Both the position numbers and the translations under genes were made by a program. A stretch of DNA of 64,000 bases from Sipunculus nudus (Eukaryota; Annelida; Sipuncula; Golfingiida; Sipunculidae), in assembly GCA_026874595.1 (NCBI GenBank), contig CM049306.1:65168019-65232018 (forward strand). Direction: 5' to 3'. Position 1 is the stretch's first letter; every line of letters begins with the position of its first letter. The notes below the pieces were generated by a model, which was not told the origin of the DNA, did not search any database, and saw only the letters and a list, made by a program, of their open reading frames with translations. Shown here in pieces: positions 21,962-32,200 of this stretch.

Positions 21962-23668
21962 TCAATTTTTTGCATCAGTCTGGAACCAATCGGGTTTGTT
22001 TTCACCTTGATATGGCTTTAGCCTGTCAACATGGACCACTTTAGGAGTGGCTTTTTGATTTTTCTTAATTCTGTACACCACATCACTGAGTCTGTTTATA
22101 ATGACATAAGGTCCATCCCATAAAAACTGTAGTTTCGGCGTGAGTCCTTTCTTGCGCTGAGGGTTATACAGCCACACAGCATCACCTGTTTTGTAACACA
22201 CAGACGCCGCACGATGATCATAATTCTTTTTCTGTTTGTCCGACATGGATTTAATATTTTGCCGCGCAAATTCATGTATTTTTGACATTCCCTGTTGTAG
22301 TGAGTACACATACTCCGACACATCATTCACAGTTGGTTCTACAGGACTGCCCATTACCACATCAATGGGAAGTTTCGGATTTCTGCCCAGCATTAGCTGG
22401 CATGGTGTATGACCAGTGGTTTCATGAACAGAAGAGCGGTAGGCCATCATAAGCAAAGACAAGTGTTCATCCCAGTCCCTTTGATTTTGATTTACATATT
22501 TTGATAGCATGTCTTCTAAAGTTCTATTAAACCGTTCCACCATGCCATCAGATTGTGGGTGAAGGGCTGTGGTACGCGTCTTGTCAATATCAAGAAGCTG
22601 ACACATCTCCTTAAACAATTTGGCTTCAAAATTCCTACCTTGATCGGAATGTAGCTGTGATGGCAATCCAAACCTCGAAAAGTACTGCTTAACCAACACA
22701 TCAGCGACTGTTGAAGCTTCTTGATTTTTTAAAGGAAATGCTTCAGTCCACTTTGTAAAATAATCAGATACCACAAGGATAAACCTATTTCCTTGTGCGC
22801 TTTCAGGGAGGGGTCCTAGTATATCAATGGCGGTTCTTTCCATGGGAGCACCCACATTATATGTCTGCATTGGTGCCTTGTCTGACCGAGTTGCTTTCTT
22901 CCTTTTAGCACAAGTCTCACATTGCCTACACCACTTTTCCACATCTGTTCGCAGACCAACCCAGTGGTATCTGTCTCTGATCTTAGCTAATGTTTTGTTA
23001 ACCCCCAGATGACCACCAGTGATTGAATTATGAAGCTGCTGTAAAACAGTAGGCCTTAAATCTATTGGGACCACTAATTTGTATGTGAAGCTCTCACCAG
23101 ACACAGACTCCCACTGCCGATATAATACACCATCCCTTATCACAAGCAGCTCCCACTGGGACCAGTATGACTTTAACTTAGGGCCGGCTGAGGACACCTC
23201 TGACCATGCTGGTCTCTCTGTGTTAGCCTCCTTCCAGGCAATCACTTCACACAGCTCACGGTCATTTAACTGGGCATCTCGTAGCTCTATGTTTGTCCAT
23301 GTCTGGACCCACGGTTCATCATGACAGTGATCCTTGTTCTGGCTTCTTGTTAAGGCAGCACATTTATTTTCTCTATTATCACTGATCTTACATGTTGTAA
23401 CTAATTGGCTGAAGGAGCTTTTCATGCATAGCCAGGTCAGTATGAAAAACTGTAGAATATTTGTGAATATTGCATACTTGCAAGTTGATGATGTAGGCTT
23501 TTGAACAACCCTTGCTTGTCGCACTGGCTCACCATTTCCTTTTTCTTCTTCAATGTTGCCACTGATAAGTAGCCCATCACCTATAGAGTCCAGGGTACTG
23601 GTTTTAGCATGGGGTGCCGTAGGCCTAAATTCGGGCAATACAGAATTTATTGCCTCCTGTCCTGCCAA
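21962..23668 (-). CDS. Gypsy-type pol remnant: integrase
   Basis: The 568-residue frame (numbered from a TTG at 23668) would be made as a Gag-Pol fusion. Residues about 63-84 form a hydrophobic, possibly membrane-spanning stretch. The integrase has a zinc-binding HHCC domain (H213, H220, C250, C253), a catalytic core with D282, D342 and E378 in D,D-35-E spacing (IDILGP, HSDQGRNFE, MVERFNRTLE), and a GPY/F-type module (WDGPYVI, about 517-523). No chromodomain follows; the protein ends about 15 residues after LKPYQ. No protease, reverse transcriptase or RNase H motif occurs. The catalytic triad is intact, so integrase could be active. Integrase joins cDNA to chromosomal DNA in the nucleus. Confidence 0.9.
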   Translation of the reverse strand: MAGQEAINSVLPEFRPTAPHAKTSTLDSIGDGLLISGNIEEEKGNGEPVRQARVVQKPTSSTCKYAIFTNILQFFILTWLCMKSSFSQLVTTCKISDNRENKCAALTRSQNKDHCHDEPWVQTWTNIELRDAQLNDRELCEVIAWKEANTERPAWSEVSSAGPKLKSYWSQWELLVIRDGVLYRQWESVSGESFTYKLVVPIDLRPTVLQQLHNSITGGHLGVNKTLAKIRDRYHWVGLRTDVEKWCRQCETCAKRKKATRSDKAPMQTYNVGAPMERTAIDILGPLPESAQGNRFILVVSDYFTKWTEAFPLKNQEASTVADVLVKQYFSRFGLPSQLHSDQGRNFEAKLFKEMCQLLDIDKTRTTALHPQSDGMVERFNRTLEDMLSKYVNQNQRDWDEHLSLLMMAYRSSVHETTGHTPCQLMLGRNPKLPIDVVMGSPVEPTVNDVSEYVYSLQQGMSKIHEFARQNIKSMSDKQKKNYDHRAASVCYKTGDAVWLYNPQRKKGLTPKLQFLWDGPYVIINRLSDVVYRIKKNQKATPKVVHVDRLKPYQGENKPDWFQTDAKN

Positions 23669-24726
23669 GTTTCGGCCCGTGAACTTGACATTTGGTCGTT
23701 TCCCTGCTGCACTTGTCTGTTATCTGTTCTCTGTCTTTGGTTATGGGGACAATTACGACGAATGTGGCCAACTACACCACATTCCCAACAGGCGACATTC
23801 CTATTAGGACTGTCTCTGATTCTCATATTTCTCAGTTCTTCTTGTAGTACTTGCCTTATGGTGTCTTTAAGATGTGGGGTGTGTGCTGTACTTACTTGAG
23901 GATGTGCTGCCCTTATTTGTCTCCCACCTTGACTTGCTGCTTGCTGGAAAGCCTCCAACTCCATTGCGATTTTTAAAGTTTCCTCAAATGAAGTGGGGCG
24001 AGATTGTTTAATTTTCCAGCGTGTATCCCTGTCAGGTATGGCATCCACAAAATGGTCACATGCCAGCGTGTCCCGAAGTTTCGTCGTAGCATCTGGGTAA
24101 GCCATCCTTGTTAGTCTTTTGATATTTTGTGCCAGCTCCTGTAGGCGTTCGTCCTGTCTCCTGACAAGAGTTTTCAACTGCGCACGGAAGAGTTCAGCCT
24201 GCTGATCTACTCCATACCTTGAACGCATGGCTGTCACAAGGCAATCATAATTACGCTGTCCAGGCTGATCTAAGTCTGCTAAAACTCCACGAGCTGGACC
24301 TGCTAGACTTGCAGCTAAATGCATAGCTTTTTCTTCTGTTTTCCAGGCATTTAAGTCTGATATGATACCAAACTGTGTTTCGTAGTCCTCCCATGGGCTA
24401 CTCCCATCATAAAGGGGTGGTCTTACTGTTGTTTTAACCATAGGTGTTGTCCGAACTACAACAGGATGTTTTGTATCAGTATCGTCCAGACCTTCTGATT
24501 TACTACCACCTTGTTGTTTTTCTAGGTGTAGGAGTGCATCATGTTTCTCCGACATCTTCCTGGCTACATGATCTACTTTTAGCCACATGTTTTCCAGTTG
24601 TTCCCCCACCTTATTACAGAGTCTTTCTTCCAGTCTATCAAACCAGTCCCCTGACACTTGGGGCGATGGTTTCACTTCATTTGTGTCAACAGTCTGCTTA
24701 AACACAACTTCTTCATCACTAGACAT
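23647..24726 (-). CDS. gag: Gypsy-type gag polyprotein
   Basis: The intact 359-residue frame starts with ATG 16 nt after the primer-binding site. A charged, likely coiled-coil segment spans about 29-72. The capsid-like retrotransposon Gag domain covers about 100-260 (PPLYDGSSPWEDYETQF, MHLAASLAGPARGVLADL). A nucleocapsid zinc knuckle C-x2-C-x4-H-x4-C lies at C313, C316, H321 and C326. The protein would form cytoplasmic particles that package the element RNA. Its last codons overlap the pol frame, which is in -1 register, and a slippery heptamer lies at residues 341-343. Confidence 0.92.
   Translation of the reverse strand: MSSDEEVVFKQTVDTNEVKPSPQVSGDWFDRLEERLCNKVGEQLENMWLKVDHVARKMSEKHDALLHLEKQQGGSKSEGLDDTDTKHPVVVRTTPMVKTTVRPPLYDGSSPWEDYETQFGIISDLNAWKTEEKAMHLAASLAGPARGVLADLDQPGQRNYDCLVTAMRSRYGVDQQAELFRAQLKTLVRRQDERLQELAQNIKRLTRMAYPDATTKLRDTLACDHFVDAIPDRDTRWKIKQSRPTSFEETLKIAMELEAFQQAASQGGRQIRAAHPQVSTAHTPHLKDTIRQVLQEELRNMRIRDSPNRNVACWECGVVGHIRRNCPHNQRQRTDNRQVQQGNDQMSSSRAETWQDRRQ
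23698..23704 (-). promoter_or_regulatory. Candidate -1 ribosomal frameshift site GGGAAAC
   Basis: In gag register the sequence reads G GGA AAC, the X XXY YYZ form used by several retroviruses. The -1 frame has a stop at 23722-23720 just upstream and is then open to 21962, so this heptamer lies in the narrow usable overlap. A slip here would give a fusion of 343 Gag residues plus 578 pol residues (921 in all). A downstream RNA structure was not evaluated. Confidence 0.75.
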
Positions 24727-24742
24727 GTTTTCTGGGTAATAT

Positions 24743-24760
24743 ATCCCACCGCTGCCACCA
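24743..24760 (-). other. Primer-binding site, tRNA-Leu type
   Basis: The plus strand reads ATCCCACCGCTGCCACCA. This matches, including the CCA tail, the 3' end of animal tRNA-Leu (AAG-type) as I remember it, so the element RNA is complementary over 18 nt. It lies one base inside the 5' LTR. Confidence 0.8.
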
Positions 24761-24761
24761 A

Positions 24762-25096
24762 TGTAACGTGCAACCGAGTTTACAAACAGAAGAAAAGCAC
24801 TGCTGGTTTTCTACTAGGTCTTTACTGGTCAAAAATCAAAGATACACTCGCGGGTGAGGACCCCACCCCTGCATACATGGATATATCACACATACACGCC
24901 CCCTAATCTATCATGTCAGCAACAGGCCTGTTATCCTCTGGGTGACCCCTATGAGCCTGGGGACACCAGTACACACAAGCTGGTCACTGTCACCTCACAG
25001 CAGGGGTTCCCAGCTGCCTGCCGTAATCAATTAAGACCACTCAATTATCTACTGGTATACAGATTCCTCACTGCTATAAGATATAAAATCATTACA
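24762..25096 (-). repeat. 5' LTR of the Gypsy-type element
   Basis: 335 bp, apparently identical to 21269-21603. It is the upstream LTR relative to gag and should hold the promoter. No single TATA box is convincing, although an AT-rich TTTATATCTTATAG segment occurs near its outer edge. Confidence 0.92.
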
Positions 25097-25100
25097 ATAT
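25097..25100. repeat. LTR-element target duplication, right (ATAT)
   Basis: Matches 21265-21268. The satellite continues directly as TGTGACAAAGTGCGCTCATC. Confidence 0.85.
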
Positions 25101-28100
25101 TGTGACAAAGTGCGCTCATCTTGTATTTCAAGGGTTAGGGTTTCACCCATATCTATGTGACAGGCACATTGTACAGTCACACAGTGTGCTCATCTTATAT
25201 TTCAAGGGTTAGGGTTTCACCCATTTCTATGTGACAGGCACATTTAACAGTGACACGGTTTGCTCATCTTGTATTTCAAGGGTTAGGGTTCGACCCATAT
25301 CTATATAACAGTCACATTGTATTGTGACACACCGTGATCATCTTGTATTTCAAGGGTTAAGGTTTCATCCATATCAATATGACAGGCACATCGTACAGTC
25401 ACACAGCATGCTTATCTTGGATTTCAAGGGTTAGGGTTTCACCCATTTCTATGTGACAGGCACATTTAACAGTGACACGGTTTGCTCATCTTGGATTTCA
25501 AGGGTTAGGGTTTCACCCATATCTATATGACAGGCACATTGTACAGTGACACAGTGTGCTCATCTTATATTTCGAGGGTTAGGGTTTCACCCATTTCTAT
25601 GTGACAGGCACATTTATCAGTGACACGGTTTGCTCATCTTGTAATTCAAGGGTAAGGGTTTCGACCATATCTATGTAACAGGCACATTTAACAGTGACAC
25701 AATATGCTCATCTTGTATTTCAAGGGTTAGGGTTTCACCCATATCTATGTGACAGGAACATTTTACAGTGACACAATGTACTCTTCTAATAGTTCAAGGG
25801 TTAGGGTTACACCCATATCTATGTGACAGGCAAATTATACAGTGACAAAGTGTTCTCATCATGCATTTCAAGGGTTAGGGTTTCACCAATATATATGTTA
25901 CAGACATGATTTTAATATTGTGGCACAGCATGCTCATCTTGTATTTCAAGGGTTAGGGTTTCACCAATATCTATGTAAAAGGCACATTTAATATAGTGAC
26001 ACATTGTGCTCATCTTGTATTTCAAGGGTTATGGTTTCACCCATATCTATGTGACAGGCATAATTTTAATATTGTGACAAAGTGCGCTCATCTTGTATTT
26101 CAAGGGTTAGGGTTTCACCCATATCTATGTGACAGGCACATTGTACAGTCACACAGTGTGCTCATCTTATATTTCAAGGGTTAGGGTTTCACCCATTTCT
26201 ATGTGACAGGCACATTTAACAGTGACACGGTTTGCTCATCTTGTATTTCAAGGGTTAGGGTTCGACCCATATCTATATAACAGCCACATTGTATTGTGAC
26301 ACACTATGTTCATCTTGTATTTCAAGGATTAGGGTTTAACCCATATCTATGTGACAGTCACATTTTACAGTGACTCAATGTGCTCATCTTGTATTTCAAG
26401 GGTTAGGGTTTCACCTCAATCTATGTGACAGGCACATTTTACAGTGACAGTGTGTTCATCTTGTTTTTCAAAGGGTAATGGTTTCACCCATATCTATATG
26501 ACAGCCACATTTGATTGTGACACAGCATGTTCATTTTGAACTTTAAGGGTTAGGGTTTCACCCATTTCTATGTGACAGGCACATTTAACAGTGACACGGT
26601 TTGCTCATCTTGTATTTCAAGGGTTAGGGTTTCAGCCACATCTATTTGACAGGCACATTTTACAGTGACAGTGTGTTTAACTTATATTTTAAGGGTTAGG
26701 GTTTCACCCATATCTATGTGACAGGCATATTTTTAATAATATGACATAGCATACTCATCTTGTATTTCAAGGGTAAGGGTTTCGACTATATCTATGTGAC
26801 AGGCAAATTATACAGTGACAGTGTTATCATCAGGCATTTCAAGGGTTAGGGTTTCAACCATATATATGTTACAGACATGATTTTAATTTTGTGGCACAGC
26901 ATGATCATCTTGTATTTCAAGGGTTAGGGTTTCACCCATTTCTATGTGACAGGCACATTTATCAGTGACACGGTTTGCTCATCTTGTATTTCAAGGGTAA
27001 GGGTTTCGACCATATCTATGTAACAGGCACATTTAACAGTGACACAATATGCTCATCTTGTATTTCAAGGGTTAGGGTTTCACCCATATCTATGTGACAG
27101 GAACATTTTACAGTGACACAATGTACTCTTCTAATAGTTCAAGGGTTAGGGTTACACCCATATCTATGTGACAGGCAAATTATACAGTGACAAAGTGTTC
27201 TCATCATGCATTTCAAGGGTTAGGGTTTCACCCATATATATGTTACAGACATGATTTTAATATTGTGGCACAGCATGCTCATCTTGTATTTCAAGGGTTA
27301 GGGTTTCACCAATATCTATGTGAAAGGCACATTTAATATAGTGACACATTGTGCTCATCTTGTATTTCAAGGGTTAGGGTTTCACCCATATCTATGTGAC
27401 AGGCATATTTTTAATATTGTGACAAAGTGCGCTCATCTTGTATTTCAAGGGTTAGGGTTTCACCCATATCTATGTGACAGGCACATTGTACAGTCACACA
27501 GTGTGCTCATCTTATATTTCAAGGGTTAGGGTTTCACCCATTTCTATGTGACAGGCACATTTAACAGTGACATGGTTTGCTCATCTTATATTTCAAGGGT
27601 TAGGGTTTCACCCATTTCTATTTGACAGGCACATTTAACAGTGACACGGTTTGCTCATCTTGTATTTCAAGGGTTAGGGTTTCAGCCACATCTATTTGAC
27701 AGGCACATTTTACAGTGACAGTGTGTTTATCTTATATTTTAAGGGTTAGGGTTTCACCCATATCTATATGACAGCCACATTTGATTGTGACACAGCATGT
27801 TCATTTTGAACTTCAAGGGTTAGGGTTTCACCCATTTCTATGTGACAGGCACATTTAACAGTGACACGGTTTGCTCATCTTGTATTTCAAGGGTTAGGGT
27901 TTCAGCCACATCTATTTGACAGGCACATTTTACAGTGACAGTGTGTTTATCTTATATTTTAAGGGTTAGGGTTTCACCCATATCTATGTGACTGGCATAT
28001 TTTAAATAATATGACATAGCATACTCATCTTGTATTTCAAGGGTTAGGGTTTCACCCATATCTATGTGACAGGCACATTGTACAGTGACACAGTGTGCTC

Positions 28101-29205
28101 ATCTTATATTTAAAGGGTTAGGGTTTCACCCATTTCTATGTGACAGGCACATTTAACAGTGACACGGTTTGCTCATCTTGTATTTCAAGGGTAAGGGTTT
28201 CGACTATATCTATGTGACAGGCAAATTATACAGTGACAGTGTTATCATCAGGCATTTCAAGGGTTAGGGTTTCAACCATATATATGTTACAGACATGATT
28301 TTAATTTTGTGGCACAGCATGATCATCTTGTATTTCAAGGGTTAGGGTTTCACCAATATCTATGTAAAAGGCACATTTAATATAGTGACACAGTGTGCTC
28401 ATCTTGTATTTCAAGGGTTAGGGTTTCACCCATATATATGTTACAGACATGATTTTAATATTGTGGCACAGCATGCTCATCTTGTATTTCAAGGGTTAGG
28501 GTTTCACCAATATCTATGTAAAAGGCACATTTAATATAGTGACACAGTATGCTCATCTTGTATTTCAAAGGTTAGGATTTCACCCATATCTATGTGACAG
28601 CCATATTTTAAATATTGTGACACAGCATGCTCGTCTTGTATTTCAAGGGTTAGGGTTTCACCCATATCTATGTGACAGCCATATTTTAAATATTGTGACA
28701 CAGCATGCTCATCTTGTATTTCAAGGGTTAGGGTTTTATCCATATATATATGCCAGCCACATCGTATTATGAAACGGTAAGCTCATCTTGTATTTCAAGG
28801 GTAAGGGTTTCACCTTTATCTATATGACAGCCATATTTTTAATATTGTGACACAGTATGCCCATCTTGTATTTCAAGGGGTAATTGCTTCACCCATATCT
28901 ATGTGACAGGCACATTGTACAGTGATACAGTGTGCTCATCTTGTATTTCAAGGGTTAGGGTTTCACCCATATCTATGTGACAGGCATATTTTTAATAATG
29001 TGACATAGCACGCTCATCTTGTATTTCAAGGGTTAGGGTTTCACCTGTATCTATGTGACAGGCACATTGTGCAGTGACACAGTGTGCTCATCTTGTATTT
29101 CAAGGTTTAGGGTTTTACCTATATCTATATGACAGCCATATTTTTAATATTGTGACACAGTGTGCTCATCTTGTATTTCAAGGGTTAGGTTTTCACTAAT
29201 AACTG
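25097..29205. repeat. 74-78-bp satellite with telomere-like motif, right part
   Basis: Continuation of the array at 18300-21268. Blocks of several units are duplicated: the series ending in CAGGCATAATTTTAATAT at 21251-21268 recurs ending at about 26075, and a shortened version ends at about 27420. Diagnostic variants such as CTCTTCTAATAGTTCAAGGG recur in each block. The array ends abruptly at 29205, where the 129-bp satellite begins. Open frames within it are artefacts of the repeat. Confidence 0.95.
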
Positions 29206-32200
29206 AAAACGACGTTTGTAACAGGGTCTAAATGGCCTAATGAAGCTTCTAAAACGCTTCTTTCGCAATTTAAATCGGCCATTTTTGCCCAAAACACGAT
29301 CTTGTGTTATGCGAAAACCGAGCTGATTTCGGCGAAAACGACGTTTGTAACAGGGTCTAAATGGCCTAATGAAGCTTATAAAACGCTTCTTTCGCAATTT
29401 AAATCGGCCATTTTTGCTCAAAACACGATGTTGTATAACGCGAAAACCGAACTGATTTCGGGGAAAACGATGTTTGTAACAGGGTCTTAATGGCTTAATG
29501 AAGCTTCTAAAACGCTTCTTTCGCAATTTAAATCGGCCATTTTTGCACAAAACACGATCTTGTATTACGCAAAAACCGCGCTGATTTCGGCGAAAACGAC
29601 GTTTGTAACAGGGTCTAAATGGCCTAATGAAGCTTCTAAAACGCTTCTTTCGCAATTTAAATCGGCCATTTTTGCACAAAACACGATCTTCTGTTACGCG
29701 AAAACCGTGCTCATTTCGGCGAAAACGACGTTTGTAACAGGGTCTAAATGGCTTAATGAAGCTTCTAAAACGCTACTTTCACAATTTAAATCGGCCATTT
29801 TTGCAGAAAATACGATCTTGTATTTCGCGAAAACCGAGCTGATTTTGGCGAAAACGACGTTTGTAACAGGGTCTAAATGGCCTAATGAAGCTTCTAAAAC
29901 GCTTCTTTCGCAATTTAAATCGGCCTTTTTTTGCACAAAACACGATCTTCTCTTACGCGAAAACCGAGCTGATTTCGGGGAAAACGACGTTTGTAACAGG
30001 GTCTAAATGGCTTAATGAAGCTTCTAAAACGCTTCTTTCGCAATTTAAATCGGCCATTTTTGCACAAAACACGATCTTGTGTTATGCGAAAACCGAGCTG
30101 ATTTCGGCGAAAACGACGTTTGTAACAGGGTCTAAATGGCCTAATGAAGCTTCTAAAACGCTTCTTTTGCAATTTAAATCGGCCATTTTTGCTCAAAACA
30201 CGATGTTGTATAACGCGAAAACCGAGCTGATTTCGGGGAAAACGATGTTTGTAACAGGGTCTTAATGGCTTAATGAAGCTTCTAAAACTCTTCTTTCGCA
30301 ATTTAAATCGGCCATTTTTGCAGAAAATACGATCTTGTATTTCGCGAAAACCGAGCTGATTTCGGCGAAAACGACGTTTGTAACAGGGTCTAAATGGCCT
30401 AATGAAGCTTCTAAAACGCTTCTTTTGCAATTTAAATCGGCCTTTTTTTGCACAAAACACGATCTTCTCTTACGCGAGAAACGAGCTGATTTCGGGGAAA
30501 ACGACGTTTGTAACAGGGTCTAAATGGCTTAATGAAGCTTCTAAAACGCTTCTTTCGCAATTTAAATCGGCCATTTTTGCACAAAACACGATCTTGTATT
30601 ACGCGAAAACCGCGCTGATTTCGGCGAAAACGACGTTTGTAACAGGGTCTAAATGGCCTAATGAAGCTTCTAAAACGCTACTTTCGCAATTTAAATCGGC
30701 CATTTTTGCACAAAACACGATGTTGTATAACGCGAAAACCGAGCTGATTTCTGGGAAAACGATGTTTGTAACAGGGTCTAAATGGCTTAATGAAGCTTCT
30801 AAAACGCTTCTTTCGCAATTTAAATCGGCCATTTTTGCACAAAACACGATCTTGTATTTCGCGAAAACCGCGCTGATTTCGGCGAAAACGACGTTTGTAA
30901 CAGGGTCTAAATGGCCTAATGAAGCTTCTAAAACGCTTCTTTCGCAATTTAAATCGGCCATTTTTGCACAAAACACGATGTTGTATAACGCGAAAACCGA
31001 GCTGATTTCGGGGAAAACGATGTTTGTAACAGGGTCTAAATGGCTTAATGAAGCTTCTAAAACGCTTCTTTCGCAATTTAAATCGGCCATTTTTGCACAA
31101 AACACGATCTTGTATTACGCGAAAACCGCGCTTATTTCGGCGAAAACGACGTTTGTAACAGGGTCTAAATGGCCTAATGAAGCTTCTAAAACGCTTTTTT
31201 CGCAATTTAAATCGGCCATTTTTGCACAAAACACGATCTTCTGTTACGCGAAAACCGAGCCGGTTTCGGGGAAAACGATATTTGTAACAGGGTCTAAATG
31301 GTTTAATGAAGCTTCTAAAACGCTTCTTTCGCAATTTAAATCGGCCATTTTTGCACAAAACACGATCTTGTATTACGCGAAAACCGCGCTTATTTCGGCG
31401 AAAACGACGTTTGTAACAGGGTCTAAATGGCCTAATGAAGCTTCTAAAACGCTTCTTTCGCAATTTAAATCGGCCATTTTTGCACAAAACACGATCTTCT
31501 GTTACGCGAAAACCGAACTGATTTCGGGGAAAACGATGTTTGTAACAGGGTCTAAATGGCTAAATGAGCTTCTAAAACGCTTCTTTCGCAATTTAAATCT
31601 GCCATTTTTGCACAAAACACGATGTTGTATAACGCGAAAACCACGCTGATTTCGGCGAAAACGACGTTTGTAACAGGGTCTAAATGGCGTAATGAAGCTT
31701 CTAAAACGCTTCTTTCGCAATTTAAATCGGCCATTTTTGCAGAAAATACGATCTTGTGTTACGCGAAAACCGAGCTGATTTCGGCGAAAACGACGTTTGT
31801 AACAGGATCTAAATGGCCTAATGAAGCTTCTAAATAGCTTCTTTCGCAATTTAAATCGGCCATTTTTGCACAAAACACGATGTTGTATAACGCGAAAACC
31901 GAGCTGATTTCGGGGAAAACGATGTTTGTAACAGGGTCTAAATGGCTTAATGAAGCTTCTAAAACGCTTCTTTCGCAATTTAAATCGGCCATTTTTGCAC
32001 AAAACACGATCTTGTATAACGCGAAAACCGCGCTTATTTCGGCGAAAACGACGTTTGTAACAGGGTCTAAATGGCCTAATGAAGCTTCTAAAACGCTTTT
32101 TTCGCAATTTAAATCGGCCATTTTTGCACAAAACACGATCTTCTGTTACGCGAAAACCGAGCCGATTTCGGGGAAAACGATATTTGTAACAGGGTCTAAA

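Larger units (their letters stand above)
21269..25096 (-). mobile_element. Young Ty3/Gypsy-type LTR element lacking PR-RT-RNase H
   Basis: The 3828-bp insertion has two 335-bp LTRs that I read as identical, TG..CA ends and 4-bp ATAT target duplications. On the minus strand the order is LTR, primer-binding site, gag, pol remnant with integrase, polypurine tract, LTR. Gag and integrase frames are uninterrupted. Protease, reverse transcriptase and RNase H, which a complete Gypsy pol places between gag and integrase, are absent. Identical LTRs imply recent insertion, so reverse transcription was probably supplied in trans by a related full element. It is nested in satellite DNA. Confidence 0.9.

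Noticed and set aside
18461-29160. 60-100-residue frames with ..HLVFQGLGFHPYL.. repeats
   Set aside because: Translations of the 74-78-bp satellite; units of 74 bp shift the frame, so no lasting protein exists.
18300-29205. A true telomere
   Set aside because: The telomere-like motif is embedded in longer units and the array is flanked by other sequence on both sides.
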